Assembly (NCBI RefSeq): GCF_005893125.1
Contig: NZ_VCJS01000020.1
Span: forward strand, 1-64,000
DNA: 64,000 nucleotides
Source: Nonomuraea basaltis
GTDB lineage: Bacteria; Actinomycetota; Actinomycetes; Streptosporangiales; Streptosporangiaceae
Reading direction: 5' to 3'
The translations under genes were made by a program, and so were the position numbers. How positions within the stretch are numbered: position 1 is the stretch's first letter; each line of letters opens with the position of its first letter. The notes below the pieces were generated by a model that saw nothing but the letters and a program-made list of their open reading frames with translations, was not told the origin of the DNA and made no database searches. This document shows, piece by piece, positions 16,890 through 25,301 of this stretch.

Positions 16890-17138
16890 TCAGCGAAGGA
16901 ACGCCTTTTGCAGGCAGTGACGCAGGCAGCCGAGCATCCGGTTGAACGTGTGCCGAAGTGCGCTGGAGTGCCGATCGCCTTCGGCACGCCGGCGGTCGTA
17001 GTGGGCTCTGGGTCCGGGTGCTCTCAGGGAGGCGAAGGCCCACACGTAGCCGGTGGCGGCGAGGCACCCGCCGGCCCTCCACCACGACGCCCCCCGATGC
17101 CGCCGCCAGCATGCCGTCGACGACCCGGAGCGGGCCAT
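16890..17138 (-). pseudogene. IS110-family transposase, C-terminal remnant
   Basis: The reading frame contains TGYVWAFASLRAPG, AHYDRRRAEGDRHSSALRH and FNRMLGCLRHCLQ, which is the C-terminal end of IS110-type (DEDD plus Ser) transposases, from about 17063 down to 16893. Only about 55 of the usual 400 residues remain. The catalytic DEDD domain and the transposase_20 serine are gone, and the frame upstream is not coding. The scar lies directly after the stop of the nucleotidyltransferase gene at 17154. The rest of the interval 16785-17153 shows nothing else I can identify. Confidence 0.75.
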
Positions 17139-17153
17139 CCCTGCCCACCACGG

Positions 17154-17903
17154 TCACAGCGGTGCCCTGGTGCCGAGCCGCGCCCGTACCACCAGATCGT
17201 GCAGCGCCTCTTCCGCCGTGGCTCGCTCAGGCAGTGCCGAGGCGTCCTGGGCCTCCTCCAGCGTCGCGGTCATCCGCTCCACGTCCGCCTCCAGTCCCGT
17301 GACGGACGGCGACCGCCCGTGTTCGGTCTCACTCTTCGCGGCCACCAGCTCGGGCAGGTACGCCGGCCCGTACGCGTAGAGCCGCGTCAGATCGGCCTCC
17401 AGCTCCCCGGTACGCATGAGATGCGTCCCCGTGGCCAGCACGCGGAAGGTGTACAGCAGCGGCTTCAGCTCCAGGGTCTTCCCGAACAGCCGCCACTGCG
17501 TACGCGCGAACCCCAGGTAGTGGTGGGCGTGATGCCGCGTCAGGCACCCGGGGGCCAGCGCGGCGAGCTCCTCGTGGACCGGTGACGACGCGACGACCAG
17601 CGGCGACAGCAGCTGCTCCAGCACGTAGCCGTTGCGGCCGAGCAGCAGTCGGCAGAACTTGGCCAGGTCGTGCGTGACCAGGTCCATCTCCACACCGTCG
17701 CGCGTCCACATCCGCTCCAGCGTCTCCGGCCCGGTCCGCAGCCCCGCCACCTCCTCGACCGGCAGCACGTGCACGCCCCGCAGGTCGACGTCGGAGTCCA
17801 CCGACGGGAACCCGTACAGGTGCGCGCCGCTCACCGTGGCGAACGCCAGCGCGTACGGCTGCTCGCCCGGGATCTCGGAGAGCCAGCCAGGCAGCCCGTT
17901 CAC
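17154..17903 (-). CDS. RlaP-type nucleotidyltransferase (second of tandem pair)
   Basis: A 249-aa member of the DNA polymerase beta-like RlaP nucleotidyltransferase family. The active-site region is VSGAHLYGFPSVDSDVDLRG, with the two metal-binding Asp in DSDVDLRG (about residues 37-41). A helical C-terminal half follows (HHAHHYLGFARTQWRLFG, KPLLYTFRVLATGTHLM). GTG 17903 has GGAAGGAG upstream and overlaps the stop of the preceding paralog by 4 bp (GTGA). RlaP proteins have been linked computationally to RNA repair; the substrate here is unknown. Confidence 0.85.
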   Translation of the reverse strand: MNGLPGWLSEIPGEQPYALAFATVSGAHLYGFPSVDSDVDLRGVHVLPVEEVAGLRTGPETLERMWTRDGVEMDLVTHDLAKFCRLLLGRNGYVLEQLLSPLVVASSPVHEELAALAPGCLTRHHAHHYLGFARTQWRLFGKTLELKPLLYTFRVLATGTHLMRTGELEADLTRLYAYGPAYLPELVAAKSETEHGRSPSVTGLEADVERMTATLEEAQDASALPERATAEEALHDLVVRARLGTRAPL

Positions 17904-18556
17904 AGGTTCTCCTTCCGCACTCCGACCAGGAAATCCTCCACCCGGTCGCGATCCGGTGAAGCGCGCAGGACGCTCGGGGCGGCGGCCAGTTCGGCGGACA
18001 GCGCGGCCCGCCAGGCGTCGACCTCGGCCCACGGCAGCTCGCCGCGCTTGATCGCCAGCAGCCGGTCCCGGTGCGGCCCGACCTGGACGAGCGGCTCGCC
18101 GTGCCGTACCAGGTGCAGGCCGCTGAGCAGCAGCCGCATCATGTGCATGGCCTGCTTCCACTTGGGCGCGGCCGGGTCGAGGCGGCGGAACTGCGTGTCG
18201 GCGTACCCGGCGAAGGAGGCCTGCGCCCGCTCCGACACGAACGCCCCCCGCAGGTCGCGCAGCCGCCGCCCGGCCGGCGTGATCACCTCCACGATGGGGG
18301 ACCACAGGCACTCGAGGACGGTGGGGTTCGCGTCGAGGGCGAGCCGGCAGAAGCGCTCGACCTCCCACGAGAACTGCTCGGGCAGCGGCCCGTCCCGGTG
18401 CGTGGCCGGTTTGTCCAGCCGCCAGAACGCGGCCGTCGGCGCCGCGAACACGCCCCGCCGGTCGGTGTCGGAGTCATCGGTCTCGAGCCCGTACGCCCGG
18501 GACCCCATGACGACGGAAAGGATCAGGTCATCGCTCACCCGAATATCTTGCGCCAT
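17900..18556 (-). CDS. RlaP-type nucleotidyltransferase (first of tandem pair)
   Basis: A 218-aa paralog of the next gene. The nucleotidyltransferase signature VVMGSRAYGLETDDSDTDRRG contains the GS of the active-site helix and the DxD metal pair, followed by helices FSWEVERFCRLALDANPTV and AAPKWKQAMHMMRLLLSGLH. The ATG at 18556 has no clear Shine-Dalgarno and lies only 27 bp from the divergent CoA-ligase start, so leaderless translation or a GTG at 18538 are alternatives. Two RlaP paralogs fused by GTGA coupling suggest a heterodimer or two related substrates. Confidence 0.82.
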   Translation of the reverse strand: MAQDIRVSDDLILSVVMGSRAYGLETDDSDTDRRGVFAAPTAAFWRLDKPATHRDGPLPEQFSWEVERFCRLALDANPTVLECLWSPIVEVITPAGRRLRDLRGAFVSERAQASFAGYADTQFRRLDPAAPKWKQAMHMMRLLLSGLHLVRHGEPLVQVGPHRDRLLAIKRGELPWAEVDAWRAALSAELAAAPSVLRASPDRDRVEDFLVGVRKENL

Positions 18557-18583
18557 GGGGCGGGTGACTGGTCTGATCGATAA

Positions 18584-20449
18584 GTGGGCAGTTATGGCGA
18601 GGCTTACCGGCGGAGCATCCAGCAGCCTGACGAATTCTGGGCCGAGGCGGCCCGCGGCATCGACTGGGACGTGGCGCCCGCCACCGTGGCCGGCGACGGC
18701 CGGTGGTTCCCCGACGGGTGGCTCAACACCTGTCACAACGCGCTCGACCGGCATGTGGCGGCCGGGCGCGGCGGGCAGGCGGCGCTGATCTACGACAGCC
18801 CGGTCACCGGCACCGTACGCACGTACACGTACGCCGAGCTGCTCGACGAGGTGGCGCGGACCGCGGGCATGCTGCGGGACCTCGGCGTGCGGGCCGGGGA
18901 CACCGTGGTGATCTACATGCCGATGGTGCCGGAGGCGGTGGTCGCGATGCTGGCGTGCGCGCGGCTGGGTGCCGTGCACTCGGTGGTGTTCGGCGGGTTC
19001 GCGGCCAGAGAGCTGGCCGTGCGGATCGACCACGCCCGGCCCAAGGTGGTGCTGTCGGCGTCCTGCGGGATCGAGCCCACAAGGGTGGTCGAGTACAAGC
19101 CGCTGCTGGACGCCGCGCTGGAGGAGGCCGGGCACCGGCCAGATCGGTGCGTGATCCTCCAGCGGCCGCAGAGCGTCGCGCGGCTCACCGAGGGGCGCGA
19201 CCTGGACTGGGCGCAGGCCGTACGCGGCGCCGGACCGGTCGCGTGCGTGAGCGTGGCGGCCACCGACCCGCTCTACATCCTCTACACCTCCGGCACGACC
19301 GGCTCGCCCAAGGGCGTCGTCCGCGACAACGGCGGGCACGCCGTCGCGCTGCACTGGAGCATGTCCAACGTGTACGGCGCCGCGCCCGGCGAGGTCTACT
19401 GGGCGGCCTCCGACGTGGGCTGGGTGGTCGGCCACTCCTACATCGTGTACGCGCCGCTGCTGGCCGGCTGCACGACCGTGCTGTACGAGGGCAAACCGGT
19501 CGGCACCCCCGACCCCGGTGCGTTCTGGCGGGTGGTGTCGGCGCACGGCGTGCGGACGCTGTTCACCGCACCGACCGCGATCAGAGCCATCAAAAAAGAG
19601 GACCCATCCGGAAATTTCGCGAGAAAGTGGGACCTGTCCGGACTGCGTTACCTGTTCCTGGCCGGCGAGCGCCTCGACCCCGACACCTACCACTGGGCGT
19701 CCGACCTGCTCGGCATCCCCGTCATCGACCACTGGTGGCAGACCGAGACCGGCTGGCCCATCGCCGCCGACTGCGTCGGCATCGAGCCGCTGCCGCTCAA
19801 GCCCGGCTCGCCCACCAAGCCCGTGCCCGGCTGGGACGTGCGCATCCTCGACGCCGACGGCAAGGACTGCCCGCCGGGAGTCGAGGGCGCGGTCACCGTC
19901 AAGCTGCCGCTGCCGCCAGGCGCGCTGCCCACCCTCTACCGCGACGAGGCCCGCTTCGCCCGCTCCTACCTGGAGCGCTACCCCGGCCACTACCTGACGG
20001 GCGACGGCGGCCACCTGGACGCCGACGGCTACCTCTACGTCATGGGCCGCATCGACGACGTGATCAACGTGGCCGGGCACCGGCTCTCGACCGGCTCGAT
20101 GGAGGAGATCCTCGCCTCCCACCCCGACGTCGCCGAGTGCGCTGTGATCGGCGTGGCCGACGAGCTGAAGGGCCAGCTCCCGGTCGGTTTCGTGGTGCTC
20201 AAGGCGGGCGCGGAACGCGACCCCGGGGAGCTGGAGCGCGAGCTGGCCGCCCTGGTCCGCGAGCGCATCGGCCCCGTCGCGGCCTTCCGCCGCGCCGTGG
20301 TGGTCTCCAGGCTGCCGAAGACCCGCTCCGGCAAGATCCTGCGCGCCACGATGCGGGACATCGCCGACGGAAACCCGTACACCACTCCGTCCACCATCGA
20401 GGACCCGGCCGCGCTCCCGGAGATCGCGGAGGCCGTACAAGGAAAATGA
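18584..20449 (+). CDS. Acyl-CoA synthetase, propionyl-CoA synthetase (PrpE)-like
   Basis: A 621-aa AMP-forming acyl-CoA synthetase. It shows the ACS N-terminal domain (about residues 8-60), the P-loop YILYTSGTTGSPKGVV, the acetyl/propionyl-CoA synthetase core (SDVGWVVGHSYIVYAPLL, YEGKPVGTPDPGAFWR), WWQTETGWP, the hinge YLTGDGGHLDADGYLYVMGRIDDV in two parts, and the C-terminal acylated Lys segment PKTRSGKILRATMRDIA. The YGEAYRRSIQQPDEFWAEAA start favours the PrpE subgroup over AcsA. It activates propionate or another short acid with ATP and CoA. GTG 18584 is the first start in frame. Confidence 0.88.
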   Translation: MGSYGEAYRRSIQQPDEFWAEAARGIDWDVAPATVAGDGRWFPDGWLNTCHNALDRHVAAGRGGQAALIYDSPVTGTVRTYTYAELLDEVARTAGMLRDLGVRAGDTVVIYMPMVPEAVVAMLACARLGAVHSVVFGGFAARELAVRIDHARPKVVLSASCGIEPTRVVEYKPLLDAALEEAGHRPDRCVILQRPQSVARLTEGRDLDWAQAVRGAGPVACVSVAATDPLYILYTSGTTGSPKGVVRDNGGHAVALHWSMSNVYGAAPGEVYWAASDVGWVVGHSYIVYAPLLAGCTTVLYEGKPVGTPDPGAFWRVVSAHGVRTLFTAPTAIRAIKKEDPSGNFARKWDLSGLRYLFLAGERLDPDTYHWASDLLGIPVIDHWWQTETGWPIAADCVGIEPLPLKPGSPTKPVPGWDVRILDADGKDCPPGVEGAVTVKLPLPPGALPTLYRDEARFARSYLERYPGHYLTGDGGHLDADGYLYVMGRIDDVINVAGHRLSTGSMEEILASHPDVAECAVIGVADELKGQLPVGFVVLKAGAERDPGELERELAALVRERIGPVAAFRRAVVVSRLPKTRSGKILRATMRDIADGNPYTTPSTIEDPAALPEIAEAVQGK

Positions 20450-20513
20450 CGAGGAGCCTGTGTGATCGCGGCAGACGGCGCATGATGGGACAGCCCAGTC
20501 CCGGGAGAAGGCC

Positions 20514-23378
20514 ATGATCGAGACTCCTAGCTACGCCGACGCCCTGCGGATTCTCGGATACAAGGACGGCAGGCTCGCCAAGGTGGTCGGGTTCGCCTCG
20601 GCCGCGGAGCGCACCGGCTGGGCGCTGGCCGGTGGCGGGCAGCTGACGGCGGGGCTGGCGGGCATGCGCGACGCCATCGTCCGCTACGGCGAGGACATCG
20701 TGGGCCGCATGCCCGAGCTGCGCGGCGGCGTCGACCGGCACACCCGCACCCAGCGCCTGGCCGCCGCGCACGCCGTGATCGTCGTCGCCGCCTACTTCGA
20801 GGCGCTCGGTGATGCCAAGCTGCCGTTCACGCTGGAGCGGCTCGACCGGACCGACCAGATCTCCCGCGGCGTGCCGACCCCCGAGCGCTTCGCCCGGCTG
20901 ATGGCGGAGCTGCTCCTCGAACCGCTGCCGACGCCCGAGCCGCACCTGCCGTACGCCGAGACCCGCAAGGCCGTGGAACGTGCCTACGTGCGCATGTCCG
21001 AGGCCGTGGCCGGATACGCCGGCGGCCTGGCCATCTGGGAGGAGCTGACCGTGGACGACCAGCTCCTGCTGCCCCGGATGCTCGCCGAGGGGCCGCCCGC
21101 GCACGCGCTGCGCATCTACGACGAGGACTACCGGTCGCTGTCGCTGGACAGCCACGAGTTCGGGGTGCGCAGCCTCGTCACGGAGCGGCCGCAGCCGGCC
21201 ACCGCGCTGTCGCGGGTGGCGTGGCTGCTGGCCGAGCTGGCGCCGCCCCGGGTGGGCGACCGGCCGGTGATCCATCTGGCCAGGATGGCCGCGAACGCCC
21301 TCGACCAGCCGCTCCTGCTGGCCGGCAAGCTGCCCGAGGACGTCTACCTGCCGCTGCTCGGCGAGGGTTACCTCACCCCCCGCTGCCGGGTCGCGGAGCT
21401 GACCCGCGAGGCCGCGCCCGCGCTGCGCGGCTGGTGGGAGGAGCAGCGGCTGCTGCCCGACACCGAGGCGTTCCTCGTGGGGCACCTCACCTCGCTGCGC
21501 GCCACCCAGGCGCCCCTGCTCGTGCTCGGCGAGCCCGGGTCGGGCAAGACCAAGCTGACCGAGGTGCTGGCCGCCCGGCTGGCCCGGTCGGAGTTCCTGC
21601 CGATCAGGGTGGAGCTGCAGGGCGTGACGCCGCGGGCGAGCGTCACCGAGCAGATCGAGCAGGCCATCGGCGCGGTCCTGGACGAGGAGGTGGAGTACGG
21701 CGAGCTGGTGAGGGCCGCCGACGGGGCGCAGCCGGTGATCCTCTTCGACGGCTTCGACGAGCTGGTGCAGGGCGGCGTCAACCGCTATGACTACCTCGCG
21801 CAGCTCCAGGAGTTCCAGCGCCGGGAGGCCGGTCTCGGGCGGCCCGTCGCGGTGATCGTGACCAGCCGCACGGTGGTGGCCGACCGGATCAGGTTCCCCG
21901 AAGGGCTGCTGGCGCTGGAGCTCCAGCCGTTCGAGGACGACCAGGTACGCCAGTGGCTGGACATCTGGGACCAGGCCAACCGCGCCCTGCTGGCCCGGCG
22001 CGACCTGAAGCCCCTGCCCGCCGAGGCCGCGCTCGCCCACGGCGAGATGGCCAGGCAGCCGCTCCTGCTGCTCCTGCTGGCGCTCTACGACGCCGGCGGC
22101 AACGCCCTCCAGCGCGGCACGCCGGGACCGCTCAAGCGCTCCCGCCTCTACGAGGTCCTGCTCAGGGACTTCACCGAGCGGGAGACCGGCGGGGCCCGGC
22201 GCGTGCTCATCGACCAGGAGCTGGTCATGCTCGGCACGGTGGCGCTGTCCATGCTGGCCCGCGGCCGCCAGGTCATCACCGACGAGATGCTCAACAGGGA
22301 CCTGCCCGCACTCTGCCACGGCGGCGAGGACGACCTCGGCGACCTCGGCGGCGAGGACGGTCGCGTCGACTGGGCGCGCAAGGCCACCGAGCGGTTCTTC
22401 TTCGTGCGCAAGAACGGCCACGCGTTCCTGCATGCCACGTTCGGCGAGTTCCTGGTGGCCTGGCTGACCATGTACGCCCTGCGCGACCTGGACCGGAGGC
22501 GCCGCCAGGCCGGCGACGAGCCGCTCGCCCTGGTGCAGAGCGTGGACGACGACCTGCTGTACGCCGTCACGTCCCATTCGTGCCTGGCCGAGCGCGGGCC
22601 GACGGTCGGGTTCATCCTGGAGCTGCTGGACGAGCTGCCGGGCACGGTGCGTGCCCGCTGCGCGGAGCTGCTGTCGGGGCTGCTGCGGCGCTCCCTGCAC
22701 GAGCGCGGCCGCCGCCACTTCACCGGCTTCCGGCCGGTACGCCACACGCTCGCCCGCCGCCTGGCCGCGTACTCGGCGAACCTCACCCTGCTCATCGTCG
22801 CCGCATCCGAGCAACCGGTCGCCGTCTCCACCATCCTCCCTGGCCCCGACTACCTGGAGCGCTGGTTCTCGCTCACCCACCTGTGGAAGGGCCAGCTCGG
22901 GGAGGAGGGCTGGAGCGGCCTGGTCACCGCACTGTCGGCGCAGCGGGTGGTCGAGGGAGGCAGGGAGGACGTGGTGCTCGGCGGCACGGAGGGCTCCGGC
23001 CTGGGCGACGTCGTCGCCGCCGTCGCCACCGGCCACGGCCCGCGCCACCGGCGGCTGCTCGACCTGCTGCTGCGCGCGCTGGGGGAGGGGCGGACCCTGC
23101 CGTACCGCGATCGGGTGGGGATCCTGGAGGAGCTGCTGCGGACGGTGGGGGTCAGGTCGCCGGCCATGTACCGGGCGGCCGGGGCGATGTGGGCGGAGAG
23201 CGGCGCCGACCACGCCGAGCTGCGGCCGCTCCTGCACGCCATGCTCGCCGACCCGGCCGACCGCCGGGCGGCCTGGGAGCAGCTCGTCAAGGCAGGCATT
23301 CCGGAGACGGCGCTCTGGGACATCCACCAGAGCACCCAGGTCAGAGAGCGGACGGATCCACCGGCAGCTCCACGATGA
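20514..23378 (+). CDS. NACHT/STAND NTPase with N-terminal helical domain
   Basis: A 954-aa protein. Residues about 1-230 are all-helical, like the NACHT N-terminal helical (NNH) domains of actinobacterial NLR-like proteins. The NACHT NTPase follows: Walker A GEPGSGKTKLTE at about residue 339, Walker B PVILFDGFDEL at about 408, sensor VAVIVTSRTVV and the helical/winged-helix region with HATFGEFLVAWL. The C-terminal third (about 650-954) is helical repeat, the likely sensor. No nuclease or TM effector domain is visible. ATG 20514 has GGGAGAAGG upstream. Related bacterial NACHT proteins are antiphage factors; that role here is inference. Its 3' end overlaps the convergent histidine kinase gene by 38 bp. 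Confidence 0.85.
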   Translation: MIETPSYADALRILGYKDGRLAKVVGFASAAERTGWALAGGGQLTAGLAGMRDAIVRYGEDIVGRMPELRGGVDRHTRTQRLAAAHAVIVVAAYFEALGDAKLPFTLERLDRTDQISRGVPTPERFARLMAELLLEPLPTPEPHLPYAETRKAVERAYVRMSEAVAGYAGGLAIWEELTVDDQLLLPRMLAEGPPAHALRIYDEDYRSLSLDSHEFGVRSLVTERPQPATALSRVAWLLAELAPPRVGDRPVIHLARMAANALDQPLLLAGKLPEDVYLPLLGEGYLTPRCRVAELTREAAPALRGWWEEQRLLPDTEAFLVGHLTSLRATQAPLLVLGEPGSGKTKLTEVLAARLARSEFLPIRVELQGVTPRASVTEQIEQAIGAVLDEEVEYGELVRAADGAQPVILFDGFDELVQGGVNRYDYLAQLQEFQRREAGLGRPVAVIVTSRTVVADRIRFPEGLLALELQPFEDDQVRQWLDIWDQANRALLARRDLKPLPAEAALAHGEMARQPLLLLLLALYDAGGNALQRGTPGPLKRSRLYEVLLRDFTERETGGARRVLIDQELVMLGTVALSMLARGRQVITDEMLNRDLPALCHGGEDDLGDLGGEDGRVDWARKATERFFFVRKNGHAFLHATFGEFLVAWLTMYALRDLDRRRRQAGDEPLALVQSVDDDLLYAVTSHSCLAERGPTVGFILELLDELPGTVRARCAELLSGLLRRSLHERGRRHFTGFRPVRHTLARRLAAYSANLTLLIVAASEQPVAVSTILPGPDYLERWFSLTHLWKGQLGEEGWSGLVTALSAQRVVEGGREDVVLGGTEGSGLGDVVAAVATGHGPRHRRLLDLLLRALGEGRTLPYRDRVGILEELLRTVGVRSPAMYRAAGAMWAESGADHAELRPLLHAMLADPADRRAAWEQLVKAGIPETALWDIHQSTQVRERTDPPAAPR

Positions 23379-24498
23379 TCGTCAGCCCGCCCTCGTCCCT
23401 GGGCCTGGCCGTGACCGTGCCTCCGTGGGCCTCGGCGATCACCCGGACGATCGACAGGCCCAGCCCACTGCCCCGGTCCGAGCGCAGCCGGTCGCCGTGC
23501 AGCCGCCGGAACGGCTCGAAGATCGTCTCGATCTCGTAAGGCGGGACCTGCAGCCCCGTGTTGGCCACGACCAGCTCCACCTGCTCGGCCCGCCACCGCG
23601 TCGTCACCCACACCTCGCCCCCGGGGTGGTTGTGCCTGATCGCGTTCTCCACCAGGTTCTGCACCAGGCGCTCGACCAGCACCGCCTCGCCCGCCGTCGG
23701 GGCGGAGTCCAGCAGCCGGTGCGTGGTCAATTCGCGCCCGTCAGCCTCTTCCGCTGCCTGGTCCAGCACGTGCTCGGCCACATCCCTGAGGTCGAACGGC
23801 CGCCGGTCCAGCACCGCCTGCTCGCCCTCGGTGAGCGCCAGCAGGCCGTCGATGAGGCGCTCGTGGCGGGCGTTGACCAGCAGCAGCGACTCGCCCAGGC
23901 GCTTGACGTCCTCGGTGGCGTCCGGTCTGCGCACCGCCACGTCCACCAGCGTCCGGTTGATCGTGAGCGGGGTGCGCAGCTCGTGCGAGGCGTTGGCGAC
24001 GAAGCGGCGCTGGCCGTCGAACGAGCGGGCCAGCCGGCCGAGCATCGTGTCGAAGATGTCGGCCAACTCCTTGACTTCGTCGCGCGGGCCCTGGTGGCCG
24101 ATGCGCTCGGTGAGGTCGTGGCTCTGGGCCACCCGGCGGGCGGTCTCGGTGACGCTCTTGACCGGCCGCAACACCCACCCGGAGGCCCGCCACCCCAGCC
24201 CCAGGGCCCCTATCGCGCCCGCCGCCACGATCAATGCGCCGACGTTGCGGACGTCGGTGAGGGTGTCGCGCTGGTAGAAGGCGCGGACCTGCAGCGCCCG
24301 CGCCCGCGCGACCTCGTAGTGGTCCTCGTACCGGTAGAAGACCCCGCGGTTGTGGACGGTGATGTAGTCGGGGGTGAGGATGTCGGCGCGGTATTCGAGG
24401 GTCGACCGCACGACGAAATAGACCCCTGCCAGGACCAGGCCGCCGAGCACCAGGAACACCCCGGCGGAGGCCAGGGCGAAACGGAGGCGGACGCTCAT
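23341..24498 (-). CDS. Two-component sensor histidine kinase
   Basis: A 385-aa membrane kinase: TM1 at about residues 6-30, an extracytoplasmic loop of about 55 residues, TM2 at about 86-106, HAMP (VLRPVKSVTETARRVAQ), H-box FVANASHELRTPLT with phospho-acceptor His172, N-box LVQNLVENAIRHN and G-boxes NTGLQVPP and SDRGSGLGLSIV. Its ATG overlaps the response regulator stop by 4 bp (ATGA). The stimulus is not evident; the small sensor loop suggests an envelope signal. Confidence 0.92.
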   Translation of the reverse strand: MSVRLRFALASAGVFLVLGGLVLAGVYFVVRSTLEYRADILTPDYITVHNRGVFYRYEDHYEVARARALQVRAFYQRDTLTDVRNVGALIVAAGAIGALGLGWRASGWVLRPVKSVTETARRVAQSHDLTERIGHQGPRDEVKELADIFDTMLGRLARSFDGQRRFVANASHELRTPLTINRTLVDVAVRRPDATEDVKRLGESLLLVNARHERLIDGLLALTEGEQAVLDRRPFDLRDVAEHVLDQAAEEADGRELTTHRLLDSAPTAGEAVLVERLVQNLVENAIRHNHPGGEVWVTTRWRAEQVELVVANTGLQVPPYEIETIFEPFRRLHGDRLRSDRGSGLGLSIVRVIAEAHGGTVTARPRDEGGLTIIVELPVDPSAL

Positions 24499-25151
24499 GG
24501 GATGCGGTACCCCGATCCCGGCACGGTCTCGATGACCTGGGGCTCGCCGAGCTTCTTGCGCAACTTCATCATCGTCGTGCGCACCGTGTTCGTGAACGGG
24601 TCGATGTGCTCGTCCCACACCTTCTCCAGCAGGGTCTCCGCCGAGACCACCGCACCCTGGGCACGTAATAACTCGGCCAGCACGCCGAACTCCTTGCGCG
24701 CCAGCGGCACGTATCGGCCGTCGCGGAAGACCTGCCGGTGCGCCCAGTCCAGCCGCACGCCCGCCCGCTCCAGCATCGGCGGATCCGCCGCCCTGGCGCG
24801 GCGGCCGAGCGCGTGCACCCTGGCCACCAGCTCCTCGAACGCGAACGGCTTCGGCAGGTAGTCGTCGGCCCCGAGCGACAGCCCCGCCACTCTGGATCGC
24901 ACGTCGGCGGCCGCGGTCAGCATGAGCACCCGCACCAGCCGGCCCCGCTCGACCACGGCCTTGCACACCTCGTCGCCGTGCACCACCGGCAGGTCCCTGT
25001 CGAGGATCAGCACGTCGTAGTCGTGCACGTCCAGCCGCTCCAGCGCCGCGTCCCCGTCGTAGGCGACGTCGACGGCCAGCGCCTCGCCGCGCAGGCCCTC
25101 CGCGATCGAGTCGGCGAGCATCCGCTCGTCCTCGGCGACCAAAACCCGCAC
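24495..25151 (-). CDS. OmpR/PhoB-family response regulator
   Basis: A 218-aa regulator: receiver domain residues 1-115 (MRVLVAEDE acidic pocket, phospho-acceptor Asp51 in VLILDRDLP, KPF at the end) and an OmpR winged helix about 128-218 (RKEFGVLAELLRAQGAVVS, NTVRTTMMKLRKKLGEP, ETVPGSGYRIP). GTG 25151 (or GTG 25154) is chosen over ATG 25217 because it starts exactly at the receiver fold and has GGGGG upstream. It forms an operon with the histidine kinase through an ATGA overlap. Confidence 0.92.
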   Translation of the reverse strand: MRVLVAEDERMLADSIAEGLRGEALAVDVAYDGDAALERLDVHDYDVLILDRDLPVVHGDEVCKAVVERGRLVRVLMLTAAADVRSRVAGLSLGADDYLPKPFAFEELVARVHALGRRARAADPPMLERAGVRLDWAHRQVFRDGRYVPLARKEFGVLAELLRAQGAVVSAETLLEKVWDEHIDPFTNTVRTTMMKLRKKLGEPQVIETVPGSGYRIP

Positions 25152-25301
25152 CACGCCCCCAAAAGATCGTAAATGCCTGGCAGTCTCGCGCGATCGGTAT
25201 AACGCGGGCATAACCACAATCCGTGACGTTCAGGTTATCGGCCACCCGCTGGACTGACGCCCCGCAGGCCGGGATCCGCCCGGCCCTCCCAGGGGGAAGT
25301 C

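Noticed and set aside
20199-23327. A 1042-codon open frame on the minus strand
   Set aside because: It is antisense to the CoA ligase and the NACHT gene, which have clear motifs; the translation has no domain.
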